Assembly (NCBI RefSeq): GCF_005222915.1
Contig: NZ_STFX01000054.1
Coordinates: 169,166-233,165, forward strand
Source of the DNA: Rhizobium sp. FKL33
Lineage (GTDB): Bacteria > Pseudomonadota > Alphaproteobacteria > Rhizobiales > Rhizobiaceae
DNA length: 64,000 bases
Reading direction: 5' to 3'
Positions 10,252 through 19,189 of this stretch are shown piece by piece (positions within the stretch are counted from its first letter, which is position 1; each line of letters starts with the position of its first letter). The notes beneath the pieces are model-generated. The model saw only the letters and a list, made by a program, of their open reading frames with translations, ran no database searches and was not told where the DNA came from. Both the position numbers and the translations under genes were made by a program.

Positions 10252-11325
10252 TCACTCGAAAGCAGGGTTCTCGCTGCAGGGCTTGAAGTGAACAGCCACC
10301 ACCGCGCCATCCCTGTTGAAAAAGCGCGCTTCGCCGCGCAAGCCGTCGGCGAAAGACTGGATCAAGCGAAAACCGAGCTGACGGCTCGTCGACGGATCGA
10401 AATCCTCCGGATAGCCGCCGCCATTGTCCTGAACTTCGAGAAGGGCCGAGCCATCGTCCAGGCGCTTGAGCTTGAGCGACAGGCTGAGTTTAACTTCGGC
10501 GCTTCCAGCATGCTTCAGCGCATTCATCAGCGCTTCCAGCACGATCATCGACAGATTGGTGAGCTGCTGCACGCTGAGTTCGATCGGGTCGCATTCGACC
10601 ACGAGATCGCAATCGGCCACGCCGCCGGTGTTGAGCAGATCTTCGCTGAGCTCGCGAAAATAGCGGTCCAGCCGCACCGCGTCGGTCGAGGGATCGTAGA
10701 GACGGCGATGAACGCGGGACATCTGGTCGATTCTGAGTCTCGCGTCCTGCAGCACGTCCACGGCCTCGGGAATATGCTTCAGCTTGCGCTGGCTGATCGA
10801 CAGGAGCGAGGCGACCATGGCGAGATTGTTGGCCGTCCGGTGCTGAAGCTCCTGGAAAAGGGAGCGCTGGTGGCGGGCGAGATCAAGACGCTCCTCCGCC
10901 AGCTTGCGGCTGCGCTCCTTCTCGATCTCGAGCGCCGCGATGGTCTTGTTCAGCCAGGCGATGATGGCGATGTCGATGGTCGCGACAAGCCCGAAATAGG
11001 CCAGAGCGAGGATGACCGGCCCGCTGACGCCGAAGGCGCCGAAGGGCTCGATGAAGAAGTACCAGGCCGAGAGAAGCGACAGCATCGCGCAGAGCGCGCC
11101 GGCCCGCGCGCCGCCGAACACGCTCGACAGGATGACCGCCGGGAAGAAAGTGACGAAGGGAAAGCCGGGGGGCAAATATTTGTCGGACGCCAGCCGCACG
11201 ACAAAGGCGATCGAAAAGGCTGCCATCGCCAAGCCATAGCCGAATCCCGGAACCCGCTGCACTGTCCTCGCCAGCCGGTGCAAGCCGATCAGGCGACGTT
11301 CATGCCAGGCGCCGTCTGTCCACAT
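10252..11325 (-). CDS. Membrane-anchored HWE/HisKA_2-type sensor histidine kinase
   Basis: 357 residues. Four hydrophobic segments in the first ~120 residues (such as FSIAFVVRLASDKYLPPGFP, FVTFFPAVILSSVFGG and GPVILALAYFGLVATIDI) resemble the DUF4118/KdpD-type membrane module. The dimerisation box LFQELQHRTANNLAMVASLL at about residue 160 is the HisKA_2/HWE form with HRTANN. The C-terminal ATPase domain includes NLSMIVLEALMNALKH, VQDNGGGYPED and QLGFRLIQSFADGLRG. No cognate response regulator lies next to it, so its partner is elsewhere. HWE kinases often act in the alphaproteobacterial general stress response or light sensing, but the signal cannot be read here. Confidence 0.85.
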   Translation of the reverse strand: MWTDGAWHERRLIGLHRLARTVQRVPGFGYGLAMAAFSIAFVVRLASDKYLPPGFPFVTFFPAVILSSVFGGARAGALCAMLSLLSAWYFFIEPFGAFGVSGPVILALAYFGLVATIDIAIIAWLNKTIAALEIEKERSRKLAEERLDLARHQRSLFQELQHRTANNLAMVASLLSISQRKLKHIPEAVDVLQDARLRIDQMSRVHRRLYDPSTDAVRLDRYFRELSEDLLNTGGVADCDLVVECDPIELSVQQLTNLSMIVLEALMNALKHAGSAEVKLSLSLKLKRLDDGSALLEVQDNGGGYPEDFDPSTSRQLGFRLIQSFADGLRGEARFFNRDGAVVAVHFKPCSENPAFE

Positions 11326-11450
11326 GTCTCATCGCCTTTCGACTGCAGCATATCCGCAAATCTTTCAAAGGCACCACTGAGGAAAATCTAACATAAGTCA
11401 ACACACGGAAAGCCGTCGGGCGATATTCTTCGCCATGGCCCAAACGCAAA

Positions 11451-11480
11451 AAAGCCCGCCTCGAAAGGCGGGCCTTTTTG
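11451..11480 (-). terminator. Terminator after tRNA-Leu
   Basis: A 7-bp perfect GC stem (GCCCGCC/GGCGGGC, loop of six) at 11454-11473 is flanked by A-rich sequence on the left. Reading leftward it ends in TTTTTT, which suits termination of the leftward tRNA; a T-run on the other side makes it potentially bidirectional. Confidence 0.85.
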
Positions 11481-11482
11481 AT

Positions 11483-11567
11483 TGGTGCGGTCGAGAAGAC
11501 TCGAACTTCCACGGGTTGCCCCACAGCGACCTCAACGCTGCGCGTCTACCAATTCCGCCACGACCGC
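11483..11567 (-). tRNA. tRNA-Leu (anticodon GAG)
   Basis: Read leftward from 11567, the acceptor arm GCGGTCG pairs with CGACCGC and is followed by an encoded CCA at 11485-11483. The D-arm contains AATTGGTAGACGCG. The anticodon stem CAGCG/CGCTG encloses TTGAGGT with anticodon GAG (decodes CUC and CUU). A long variable arm typical of leucine tRNAs is followed by a T-arm with GTTCGAGTC. Length is 85 nt. A Rho-independent terminator follows directly. Confidence 0.97.
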
Positions 11568-11772
11568 ATCGTGGTAGAGTGCCGAACTCCGTCGGCGAGG
11601 GAGCATCTAGCAAAAGGATTCCGGCGGCACAAGAGCGGTGTGAAAGATTTTTGACGATATTTTTCGGCGGCGCCGCAAAGCGGTGAAACTCTCGGCTCCA
11701 GCTCCGGCGGCTTGCCTTTGTGGATAAATTTCCCCACATAGGCGGCAGATCGCATTCAAGGATTTTTTCGCC

Positions 11773-12495
11773 ATGCAGCGCGCCGAACTTTCGCAGTCCA
11801 TGTGGCCCAGAGAGGCTGGAAATCCCGTGCGTTGGCGTATTTCCGAAGGGCTCGTGAGCTATCCGGAGGCGGTCGCGGACATGGAATCGGAAGTGGCGAG
11901 AATCGCTTCGGGCGAGGCGGACGAACTGATCTGGCTGCTCGAACATCCGCCGCTCTACACCGGCGGCACCAGCGCCGACGCGAAAGATCTGCTCTCCCCG
12001 GATCGCTTTCCGGTCTTCGCCACGGGGCGCGGCGGGGAATACACCTATCACGGTCCCGGCCAGCGGGTCGCTTATGTGATGCTGGATCTCAAGCGCCGCA
12101 AACAGGACGTGCGCGCCTTCGTCGCTGCGCTCGAAGATGTGGTCATCGGCGCGTTGGCCGACATGAACATCAAGGGCGAGCGGCGCGAGGATCGCGTCGG
12201 GGTCTGGGTGCAGCGGCCCGAGCGCCCTCGCCTGCCCGACGGCTCCATGGCCGAGGACAAGATCGCCGCGATCGGCATACGCCTGCGCAAGTGGGTCAGC
12301 TTTCACGGCTTTTCCCTGAATGTCGATCCGGAGCTCGATCATTTCGGCGGCATCGTGCCCTGCGGCATCTCGCATTACGGCGTGACCAGCCTCGTCGACC
12401 TCGGCCAACTGGTGATGATGAGCGACGCCGACACGATCCTAAAGGCCAATGTCGAGCGAGTGTTCGGACCTGTAGAGGCCGAACGGCGCGGCTGA
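11773..12495 (+). CDS. lipB: Octanoyl-[acyl-carrier-protein]:protein transferase
   Basis: LipB moves octanoate from ACP to lipoyl domains, the first step of de novo lipoylation. The 240-residue product shows [20 protein letters not shown], the lysine region [18 protein letters not shown] (about residue 170) and the catalytic cysteine in [11 protein letters not shown] (about residue 196). ATG 11773 is used. Length is normal. About 205 bp of noncoding DNA separate it from the tRNA gene. It is followed after 150 bp by rpe with no obvious functional link. Confidence 0.96.
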   Translation: MQRAELSQSMWPREAGNPVRWRISEGLVSYPEAVADMESEVARIASGEADELIWLLEHPPLYTGGTSADAKDLLSPDRFPVFATGRGGEYTYHGPGQRVAYVMLDLKRRKQDVRAFVAALEDVVIGALADMNIKGERREDRVGVWVQRPERPRLPDGSMAEDKIAAIGIRLRKWVSFHGFSLNVDPELDHFGGIVPCGISHYGVTSLVDLGQLVMMSDADTILKANVERVFGPVEAERRG

Positions 12496-12646
12496 GGCGA
12501 GCGCGTCCGACGAATTCGGATCGCCGGCCCCCTGCTTTGGCATAGGGGCCGATTGCGGGCCTTATTGCGGGGTGCTATGGCCTCGGCAAGAGCGCCTCGC
12601 AGCGCCAATCCTGCAAGAACAAGCGACTGTCATGGGAGACGCGCAG

Positions 12647-13324
12647 ATGCACAGACCGATCCGGATCGCCCCTTCTATCCTCGCCGCCAATTTCGCGCGG
12701 CTCGGGCAGGATGTGACGGACGCCGTTGAGGCCGGCGCGGACTGGATCCATCTCGACATCATGGACGGCCATTTCGTCCCCAACATCTCCTTTGGACCTG
12801 ATGTCGTAAAAGCGCTCAGGCCGCTGACCGACGCCGTGTTCGACTGCCATCTGATGATCGCGCCCGCCGACCCCTATCTCGAAGCCTTCGCCAAGGCCGG
12901 CGCCGACATCATCACCGTGCATGCCGAAGCCGGCCCGCATCTGCATCGCTCGCTGCAGGCGATCCGCGCGCTCGGCAAGAAGGCCGGCGTCTCGATCAAC
13001 CCGGCCACGCCGGAAAGCGTGCTCGACTATGTCATCGATCAGGTCGACCTCATTCTGGTGATGAGCGTCAATCCGGGCTTCGGCGGTCAGAAATACATTC
13101 CCGCCGTGACCGAAAAGATCGCCCGCATCCACAAGATGATCGGCGACCGGCCGATCGAGCTCGAAGTCGATGGCGGCATCACCGCCGAGACCGCCGGCAT
13201 TCCGGCCGCTGCGGGCGTCAACGTGCTGGTGGCGGGCTCCGCCGTCTACAAGGGCGACGGCGTCGACGCCTATCGCGCAAACATCGCGGCCATTCGCGCG
13301 GCCGCCGAAAAGGCTCGCGGATGA
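12647..13324 (+). CDS. rpe: Ribulose-phosphate 3-epimerase
   Basis: Interconverts ribulose-5-phosphate and xylulose-5-phosphate in the pentose phosphate and Calvin pathways. The 225-residue TIM barrel shows [15 protein letters not shown] at the start, [16 protein letters not shown] with metal-binding His and the catalytic Asp, [18 protein letters not shown] and [15 protein letters not shown] 12647 is preferred because GGGAG lies eight bases upstream; an ATG at 12632 is also in frame. The stop TGA overlaps the ATG of the next gene, so the downstream secreted protein is probably translationally coupled. Confidence 0.97.
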   Translation: MHRPIRIAPSILAANFARLGQDVTDAVEAGADWIHLDIMDGHFVPNISFGPDVVKALRPLTDAVFDCHLMIAPADPYLEAFAKAGADIITVHAEAGPHLHRSLQAIRALGKKAGVSINPATPESVLDYVIDQVDLILVMSVNPGFGGQKYIPAVTEKIARIHKMIGDRPIELEVDGGITAETAGIPAAAGVNVLVAGSAVYKGDGVDAYRANIAAIRAAAEKARG

Positions 13325-14061
13325 AAAAGCGCCTCCGAACCCTGATCCTCACTCTCGCCTGCGCGGGCGGCCTGCTGCAGGCCGATGCTTCGCTGGCGAG
13401 CGATGCGGCGGAGATGCGCGTCATCGGTTTTTCCGCCGATGCGAGAATTTTCGCCTTCGAGGAATTCGGCGTTCAGGACGGCTCGGGCTTTCCCTATTCC
13501 AATATCTATGTGATCGACCTCGCGCGGGACAAATTCGCGCCCGGCTCGCCGGTGCGGGTCACGATCGAGCGCGAAACTCCGTTGAAGGACGCCCGCGCCC
13601 AGGCTTGGGCCAAAGCACGCGACTTGATCGCCCGTTACGGCGCGGATTCCGATCCGGGCGCTTTCGCCGTCTTTCGCGCCGCAGCCGATCTCGGCGCGGA
13701 AGGCGAAACAGTCCGGTTCAACCGCTATCCGCGCGCGCCGAAGGTGGCAAAGCCTTACTCGATCAAACTCGAGACCAAGCCTTTCCCCGCCACCAAGGAC
13801 TGCCTGAACGCCAGCAACGGCTTCAACGGTTTCCAGTTGAAACTCGTCGAGGCGGACGGCAAGCCGGTGGATCGCCTGCTCTATGAAGACGCAACCGTGC
13901 CGCCGAGCCGCAAATGCCCGACTGGCTATCGGATCGGCGCGATCGTCCTCGACGGCGAAAACGCCTCGACCGCCGTCGCCATGATCCAGGCGTCGAGCCA
14001 GGGCTTCGAGGGCGACGATATCCGATGGATCGCGGTTCCCATCCAGCTGGATGCGCCATGA
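13321..14061 (+). CDS. Secreted DUF2259-type protein
   Basis: 246-residue predicted exported protein. Residues 1-26 form a signal peptide (basic KKRLR, then [19 protein letters not shown]). The mature part begins with [20 protein letters not shown], followed by [17 protein letters not shown], a pattern I associate with the DUF2259 (predicted secreted) family. The ATG overlaps the rpe stop (ATGA), and its own stop overlaps the next ATG in the same way, giving a three-gene coupled unit. Function is unknown. The family call comes from memory of the N-terminal motif and was not searched. Confidence 0.75.
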   Translation: MKKRLRTLILTLACAGGLLQADASLASDAAEMRVIGFSADARIFAFEEFGVQDGSGFPYSNIYVIDLARDKFAPGSPVRVTIERETPLKDARAQAWAKARDLIARYGADSDPGAFAVFRAAADLGAEGETVRFNRYPRAPKVAKPYSIKLETKPFPATKDCLNASNGFNGFQLKLVEADGKPVDRLLYEDATVPPSRKCPTGYRIGAIVLDGENASTAVAMIQASSQGFEGDDIRWIAVPIQLDAP

Positions 14062-14576
14062 CGTCCGGGCGCGGACGCGCGGCATCGCTTCGGGCGCGGC
14101 TTGCGGAAACCGCGCCCTCGCCCCTGACGGTCCTGTGTGGATCCATCCTCTTCGGCGCGTTGATGGCGCTTGTCGCGACGCTCGATCTCTACGACCGCAA
14201 TCAATTTCTGATGCCGCAATGGCCGGCGGTGCTGGCGATGTTTTTTCTGGGCGGCGCGCTCGGGTTCACTCCGGCGCTGTGGCTGTCGCGGCTGTTGTTC
14301 GGGTCGCGCGAGGCGATCGCCCGGACGATGGGGGCCACGATCGTCATCGCGCTATCCACGCATCTGGCGATTGCGGCGCTGTTTGCGCTCGAATATCGCT
14401 TCTATTACGCCCATTGGCATGCCCCCGCTTTCACGCTGATCTGGGGATTTCAATTCGCCTTCACCACGCTCAGCGCCGCCTATCAGTTCACGGTGATCTC
14501 GTTTTCCATCTATGGAATCCCGGGAACAGCGATTTTCCTGGGCTTCGGCCTGTGGTTTGGGCGCGCGTCGCATTGA
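14058..14576 (+). CDS. Four-helix membrane protein of unknown function
   Basis: 172 residues starting at ATG 14058, which overlaps the stop of the preceding gene. Four hydrophobic segments are evident, around residues 18-40 (LTVLCGSILFGALMALVATL), 55-78 (WPAVLAMFFLGGALGFTPAL), 92-118 and 130-165 (FTVISFSIYGIPGTAIFLGF). The N-terminus is Arg-rich, suggesting it stays in the cytoplasm. No family was recognised. Tight coupling to the DUF2259 gene suggests the two products work together at the membrane, which is inference from gene arrangement only. Confidence 0.75.
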   Translation: MTSGRGRAASLRARLAETAPSPLTVLCGSILFGALMALVATLDLYDRNQFLMPQWPAVLAMFFLGGALGFTPALWLSRLLFGSREAIARTMGATIVIALSTHLAIAALFALEYRFYYAHWHAPAFTLIWGFQFAFTTLSAAYQFTVISFSIYGIPGTAIFLGFGLWFGRASH

Positions 14577-14636
14577 AGCCGGCGGGTTCATTTGTTAGAG
14601 GGGCCGCAACCCCAAGCGCCGCAAGGAAAACCGCCG

Positions 14637-15944
14637 ATGATCCCGCGTTACTCCCGCCCCGAAATGGTCGCCATCTGGTCGCCGGAAACCAAGTTCCGCA
14701 TCTGGTTCGAGATCGAGGCGCATGCCTGCACCGCGCTCGCCAAGATCGGCGTCATTCCTGAAGACGCCGCCCGCACGATCTGGGAAAAAGGCTCGGCCGC
14801 GCAGTTCGACGTCGCCCGGATCGACGAAATCGAGGCCGTCACCAAGCATGACGTCATCGCCTTCCTGACCCATCTCGCCGAATTCATCGGCCCCGACAGC
14901 CGCTTCGTCCATCAGGGCATGACCTCGTCCGACGTGCTCGATACGACTCTGAACATTCAGCTCGTGCGCGCCGCCGACCTGCTGCTCGCCGATATGGACC
15001 GGGTGCTTGCGGCGCTGAAGACCCGCGCCTTCGAGCATAAGGATTCGGTCCGCATCGGCCGCAGCCACGGCATCCATGCCGAGCCGACCACGATGGGCCT
15101 GACCTTCGCCCGCTTCTATGCTGAAATGCACCGCAACCGCGCGCGACTCGTCGCCGCACGCGCTGAAATCGCCACAGGCGCGATCTCCGGCGCCGTCGGC
15201 ACCTTCGCCAATATCGATCCGTCGGTGGAGGAATATGTCTGCGAACAGCTCGGACTCGTCCCCGAGCCCGTCTCCACCCAGGTCATTCCGCGCGACCGCC
15301 ACGCGATGTTCTTCGCCACCCTCGGCGTGATCGCCTCGTCGATCGAAAACGTGGCGATCGAGATCCGGCACATGCAGCGCACAGAAGTGCTGGAGGCGGA
15401 AGAATTCTTCTCGCCGGGCCAGAAGGGCTCGTCGGCCATGCCGCACAAGCGCAATCCGGTGCTCACCGAAAACCTGACCGGGCTTGCCCGTCTCGTGCGC
15501 ATGTCGGTGGTTCCGGCGCTGGAAAACGTGGCGCTCTGGCATGAACGCGACATCAGCCATTCGAGCGTCGAGCGCGCCATCGGCCCCGATACGACGATCA
15601 CGCTCGATTTCGCGCTCAACCGCCTGGCCGGCGTCGTCGAAAAGCTGGTGATCTATCCCGAAAACATGCTCAAGAACATGAACAAGTTCCGCGGTCTCGT
15701 GATGAGCCAGCGCGTTCTCCTGGCGCTGACGCAGGCCGGCGTGTCGCGCGAGGACAGCTATCGTCTCGTGCAGCGCAACGCCATGAAGGTGTGGGAACAG
15801 GGCAAGGACTTCCTGGAGGAACTGCTCGGCGACGCCGAAGTGCGCGCCGCGCTCTCCGAAGAGGAAATCCGCGAGAAATTCGACCTCGGCTATCACACCA
15901 AACATGTCGACACGATCTTCCGCCGGGTGTTCGGCGAAGTCTGA
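14637..15944 (+). CDS. purB: Adenylosuccinate lyase
   Basis: Catalyses two fumarate-releasing steps of purine synthesis (SAICAR to AICAR and adenylosuccinate to AMP). 435 residues starting MIPRYSRPEMVAIWSPE, with an AGGAAAA ribosome-binding sequence upstream. The fumarase/aspartase-family signature GSSAMPHKRNP is at about residue 263; HQGMTSSDVLDT and GRSHGIHAEPTTMG supply catalytic residues. It lies apart from the purC-S-Q-L cluster further on. A strong terminator follows. Confidence 0.98.
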   Translation: MIPRYSRPEMVAIWSPETKFRIWFEIEAHACTALAKIGVIPEDAARTIWEKGSAAQFDVARIDEIEAVTKHDVIAFLTHLAEFIGPDSRFVHQGMTSSDVLDTTLNIQLVRAADLLLADMDRVLAALKTRAFEHKDSVRIGRSHGIHAEPTTMGLTFARFYAEMHRNRARLVAARAEIATGAISGAVGTFANIDPSVEEYVCEQLGLVPEPVSTQVIPRDRHAMFFATLGVIASSIENVAIEIRHMQRTEVLEAEEFFSPGQKGSSAMPHKRNPVLTENLTGLARLVRMSVVPALENVALWHERDISHSSVERAIGPDTTITLDFALNRLAGVVEKLVIYPENMLKNMNKFRGLVMSQRVLLALTQAGVSREDSYRLVQRNAMKVWEQGKDFLEELLGDAEVRAALSEEEIREKFDLGYHTKHVDTIFRRVFGEV

Positions 15945-15966
15945 GAAACAAACGATCTCAAGTTGC

Positions 15967-16005
15967 GGCGGCGCGGTTCCCGAGGGAGCCGCGCCGTTTT
16001 TGTTT
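15967..16005 (+). terminator. Rho-independent terminator of purB
   Basis: A 12-bp GC-rich stem (GGCGCGGTTCCC pairing with GGGAGCCGCGCC, one G-T pair) encloses a two-base loop and is followed by GTTTTTGTTT, 25 bases after the purB stop. Confidence 0.92.
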
Positions 16006-16169
16006 GGAAATTCGCCGAAGAATTCGCTGCGCAGCGGGATTCATAGTTCAATTCCGCTTGGATTCGTTCGAACACATAGAATAACTTGCCGCCGCCATCC
16101 GTCTCGACTTGGCGAAACGCGATCCCGGCGCGCGCAGCTCAGAAACCGGGGCAGATTCAAGGGGTCACC

Positions 16170-17858
16170 ATGCCACGCATTATTCGCAGCGTTCTTCCCG
16201 CGACGCTGATTTCCCTGGGACTCGCTCTCAGTCCCATGACATCCGTGGCGAGCTACGCCGCAACGTCGGCGGCCTATCAATCCCGATCTCTCAGCGCCGG
16301 CCAGTTGCTCGACAAGCAGGCGCAGGCGATCCTCTACACCGCGCGCGCAATCCAGGCGCTGCCGAAAAACAAGCGCGGGCAGTCGGCGCCCCTGCTGAAG
16401 GCGCTGGCCGAGGCGGCCAAGCAATTGCAGGCGGTCGACAAGGCGGCCCGCGGCAAGAAGACCGCAACCCTCGCCAAGACCCTGCCGAAATACGCCTCCG
16501 CCGTGGCGCAGGTCCAGTTGAGCTACAGCCTCGCCAAGATCAAGGACAAGAAGGTCAAGATCGGCGTCGATACTCTCGGGAAAGCCTGGGAAGACTACCT
16601 CAAGCGCGTTCAGGGCGGCAAGGCCGCCAACGCCAAGGACGTCGCCGTCAAGAACGGCCGCCGCCTCGCCGCAATCCAGAAGCGGCTCGCGCAAATGGCA
16701 GCCCTGAAGGCGCTGAACGCCCAGCAGAAGCGCGAAATCGAACGCCTGCAGCGCCTTCTCGATCGCGCCTGGCAGGCCAACCGGCTTCCCAGCCAGCAAT
16801 GGCAAACGATCTATCTGATCGCCGCCTTCGAAGGCTATTATTCCGGTTACTATTACTATTACGCGGCTTATGAACCGCAATATTACACTGTCTATCGGGA
16901 CCAGTGGGAATATATCTCCACGACCACGACCTATTTCTACGAAGAGACGACATACTATTACGAGTCCTATTCATGGGAGACCTATGAGGAGACCGTACAG
17001 GTTTCCGAAAGCTACGACTTCTCTTATACTGCGGAGGAGTACCAGTCTTTCGAAAGCGAATATCAAAGCGTCGAGACCAGTTTCGCCGAGACGGTCGAGC
17101 AGGAATATTCGTCCACGGAGGAAGTGCAGCGGATCGAAGCCGCCGAAACCTACGACGCGCAGGAAGTGGTCGAGGACGCGGCGGAGACTGCCGATCCTCA
17201 GGCTGACGAAGCCGCGACGCTCGAAGAGGAGCCCGCCAACGCATCGGACGATCAGCAGGCTCTGCCTGTCGAAGACCCCGCCGATGCGGCCGTGACGGAT
17301 GATGCCGAGCAGGAGCAGCCTGCCGATGCAGCCCCGGCAGAGGATGCCCAGCCGGACCAGGCCGCCCCTGCTGACGATGACAACGAGCAGGCAGCGCCAG
17401 CGGACGAAACTCAGCAGGACACGGCTCCTGCCGAAGACGATTCCGATCAGGCGGCTCCCGCCGAGGAAAACCCGGACCAGGCAGCGCCCGCAGAAGACAA
17501 TACCGAACAAGCGGCCCCCGCAGAGGAAGCTCCGGAGGAGGCTGCGCCTGCCGAGGATAATTCCGAGCAGGCGGCTCCCGCCGAGGAACCGCAGGAAGAC
17601 GCGGCACCTGCAGAGGAACAGCAGGAGGAAGCCGCCCCCGCCGAGGACAATAGCGAACAGGCAGAACCCGCAGAAGAGCCGCAGGAAGAAGCAGCTCCAG
17701 CGGAAGAGCAGCAGGAAGAAGCAGCGCCCGCCGAGAACAATACCGAACAGGCAGAACCCGCCGAAGAGCCGCAGGAAGAGGCGGCCCCTGCCGAGGAACA
17801 GCAGGAAGAAGCGCCCGCCGAAGAGCCGGCCGATGACGGCGGCGCCGTCGAGGAATAA
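16170..17858 (+). CDS. Secreted protein with Tyr-rich centre and acidic Pro/Ala/Glu/Gln repeats
   Basis: 562 residues from ATG 16170 (AAGGGG upstream). Residues ~1-32 are a signal peptide (LPATLISLGLALSPMTSVAS). A Lys/Ala-rich, probably helical part extends to about residue 215. A striking Tyr-rich stretch follows (about 225-300; for example GYYSGYYYYYAAYEPQYY and EETTYYYESYSWETYEE). The last ~200 residues are acidic, built from imperfect 12-20-residue units such as QAAPAEDN and EEPQEEAAPAEEQQ. No catalytic domain or membrane anchor is visible, and no cysteines are evident in these repeats. A structural, surface or adhesive role is conceivable but unproven. No known family recognised. Confidence 0.8.
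   Translation: MPRIIRSVLPATLISLGLALSPMTSVASYAATSAAYQSRSLSAGQLLDKQAQAILYTARAIQALPKNKRGQSAPLLKALAEAAKQLQAVDKAARGKKTATLAKTLPKYASAVAQVQLSYSLAKIKDKKVKIGVDTLGKAWEDYLKRVQGGKAANAKDVAVKNGRRLAAIQKRLAQMAALKALNAQQKREIERLQRLLDRAWQANRLPSQQWQTIYLIAAFEGYYSGYYYYYAAYEPQYYTVYRDQWEYISTTTTYFYEETTYYYESYSWETYEETVQVSESYDFSYTAEEYQSFESEYQSVETSFAETVEQEYSSTEEVQRIEAAETYDAQEVVEDAAETADPQADEAATLEEEPANASDDQQALPVEDPADAAVTDDAEQEQPADAAPAEDAQPDQAAPADDDNEQAAPADETQQDTAPAEDDSDQAAPAEENPDQAAPAEDNTEQAAPAEEAPEEAAPAEDNSEQAAPAEEPQEDAAPAEEQQEEAAPAEDNSEQAEPAEEPQEEAAPAEEQQEEAAPAENNTEQAEPAEEPQEEAAPAEEQQEEAPAEEPADDGGAVEE
17340..17845 (+). repeat. Imperfect tandem repeats encoding PAEE/PAED units
   Basis: At least a dozen degenerate copies of a unit encoding (A)APAE(E/D) followed by a Gln/Glu/Asn-rich spacer lie within the secreted repeat protein. 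Nucleotide copies such as gaagagccgcaggaagaa recur almost unchanged around 17675 and 17765, so length variation by slippage or recombination is plausible. Confidence 0.85.
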
Positions 17859-17953
17859 TCGGGCCGTCGGGCTACAGCCCGCCCCCTGACAGCTGACGAA
17901 AGACCGATCGCGCGACGCTTGACACAGGCGCCGCGCGATCGCATGTGAGAGGC

Positions 17954-18514
17954 ATGAAAGCTTCAGAAACAGACATTCTCCTCATACCGGGCTACGGGGT
18001 TCCGCATCAGGACCACTGGCAGAACAGATGGTCGGCGAAACTCGCCACCGCGCGCCGCATCGAACAGGCCTCCTTCACGCAGCCGGATCGCGACGCCTGG
18101 GTCGAGACGATCCGAAAGGCGATCATCGAGGCCGAGCGGCCCGTGGTTCTGGTGGCGCATAGCGTCGGGATCGGCGCGGCGTTGCATGCGCTCGACGGCG
18201 CCGCCGACAAGGTCGCGGGCGGCTTTTTCGTATCGCCGCCGGATCCGGCGCTCAAAGGACCGCGCAAGAAGATCTTCGAAACCTTCGGCCCCTATCCGAA
18301 TGCGCCGCTGCCATTTCCCTCGATCACGGTCGCCAGCCAGAACGACATCTACGGGACCTACGAACATGCGGGCGACATCGCCAACGCCTGGGGTTCGTTC
18401 CTGGTCGACGCCGGCAATTCCGGTCACATCGACATCGAATCGGGGCATGGCCCCTGGCCTGAAGGCACCATGGTCTTCGCGCAGTTCCTGTCGCGGCTGA
18501 AGCCGAGAGGATAG
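17954..18514 (+). CDS. RBBP9/YdeN-family serine hydrolase
   Basis: About 186-residue compact alpha/beta hydrolase. It opens with ILLIPGYGVPHQDHWQNRW, the typical start of the RBBP9/YdeN family, has the nucleophile elbow as VLVAHSVGIGAA (Ser in HSVG), a DIYGTYE segment and a GHIDIESGHGPWPEG C-terminus supplying the catalytic His. The substrate is unknown. ATG 17954 is used; a GTG three codons earlier is also in frame. The last base of its stop codon is the first base of a palindromic repeat element. Confidence 0.85.
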   Translation: MKASETDILLIPGYGVPHQDHWQNRWSAKLATARRIEQASFTQPDRDAWVETIRKAIIEAERPVVLVAHSVGIGAALHALDGAADKVAGGFFVSPPDPALKGPRKKIFETFGPYPNAPLPFPSITVASQNDIYGTYEHAGDIANAWGSFLVDAGNSGHIDIESGHGPWPEGTMVFAQFLSRLKPRG

Positions 18515-18635
18515 AGCGTGTCTCAGCTTTTCAGCCTCATTCTACGGGGGGCACCCAGATGTGCGACGGAGCTAAAACGAAGATAGTGGCCGGAATTCTT
18601 CCGGCAGAATGAGGCGGATAAGCTGAGGCACGCTC
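18514..18635. repeat. Palindromic MITE-like repeat, short copy
   Basis: 122-bp element bounded by 30-nt inverted arms (starting GAGCGTGTCTCAGC and ending GCTGAGGCACGCTC, three mismatches between the arms). Inside is a segment (CCCAGATGTGCGACGGAGC to GAATTCTTCCGGC) that is also found in the larger element at 30029-30294. It begins on the last base of the hydrolase stop codon and has TA on both outer flanks. Compared with the larger copy it lacks part of one internal hairpin and all of the other. Confidence 0.85.
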
Positions 18636-18653
18636 TAGTGCCCCGAAGGCAAC

Positions 18654-18682
18654 AAAAAAGCCGCCCCGAAGAGCGGCTTTGA
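18654..18682 (-). terminator. Terminator of first DUF1476 gene
   Basis: Leftward hairpin with stem AAAGCCGC/GCGGCTTT plus extra GC pairs, followed on that strand by TTTTTTG. It lies 20 bases past the DUF1476 stop. Confidence 0.85.
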
Positions 18683-18701
18683 AGCGTGAAAAAAGCTGAA
18701 A

Positions 18702-19016
18702 TCAGCCCTTTTCGATCTGATCGGCGGCCACAGAGAGCAGATCAGCCAGCTTGGCGCGGATTTCTTCGGCGGACTTCGAAACGCCGCCGGCTGTCAGGTC
18801 GCCCTGCACCTTGCGAATGACGTCGTCGTCGCCGGCTTCCTCGAAATCGGCCGCGACCACTTCCTTCGCGTAAGAATCCGCATCGGCCTTGCCGAGCAGC
18901 TCAGCGGCCCAAAGGCCCAGCAACTTGTTGCGCCGCGCGATGATCTTGAACTTCTTCTCTTCATCGTGGGCGTATTTGTTTTCGAAGGCCTTTTCGCGAT
19001 CGTTGATAGCCGACAT
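18702..19016 (-). CDS. DUF1476 protein, candidate F1-ATPase inhibitor subunit zeta
   Basis: 104 residues (MSAINDREKAFENKYAHDEE...RNKLLGLWAAELLG...DADSYAKEVVAADFEEAGDDDV). This is the alphaproteobacterial DUF1476 family, whose characterised member in Paracoccus is the zeta inhibitor of F1Fo-ATP synthase. The N-terminal inhibitory segment pattern and the four-helix body are recognisable. It is followed by its own terminator. A second diverged copy lies 173 bp upstream in the same orientation. Family assignment is confident; that it binds the ATPase here is transferred from the family. Confidence 0.92.
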   Translation of the reverse strand: MSAINDREKAFENKYAHDEEKKFKIIARRNKLLGLWAAELLGKADADSYAKEVVAADFEEAGDDDVIRKVQGDLTAGGVSKSAEEIRAKLADLLSVAADQIEKG

Positions 19017-19131
19017 TGGGGTCTCCCGAATTGTTGCACCGTCCGGGTCGCTTATAGTCGTTCAATTCGGAAATCGAAAGTGCGATTTCGTCTCAGTCCG
19101 CGGACTGGCCGCAGCGAAACGAAATGACGAA

Positions 19132-19162
19132 ACCGCTCCGACGATCATTTCGTCGGAGCGGT
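19132..19162. other. Strong 12-bp inverted repeat between DUF1476 paralogues
   Basis: Perfect stem ACCGCTCCGACG/CGTCGGAGCGGT with a seven-base loop, 28 bases downstream of the second DUF1476 stop. Leftward flanking sequence is only weakly T-rich, so it may be a terminator for the upstream copy or an mRNA-stabilising structure. A separate 14-bp perfect palindrome, CAGTCCGCGGACTG, lies nearby at about 19094-19107. Confidence 0.6.
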
Positions 19163-19189
19163 CGCGAATGAAATTTTCGAAGACGCGGA

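Noticed and set aside
11719-11727. Perfect DnaA-box sequence TGTGGATAA upstream of lipB
   Set aside because: A single 9-mer is expected about once per 130 kb per strand, so one hit in 64 kb is not significant; no box cluster or AT-rich unwinding element is present.
16860-17060. Tyr-rich stretch as a frameshifted or non-coding repeat
   Set aside because: The frame is continuous from a signal peptide through to the acidic repeats, with a proper ribosome-binding site, so it is a real part of one protein.
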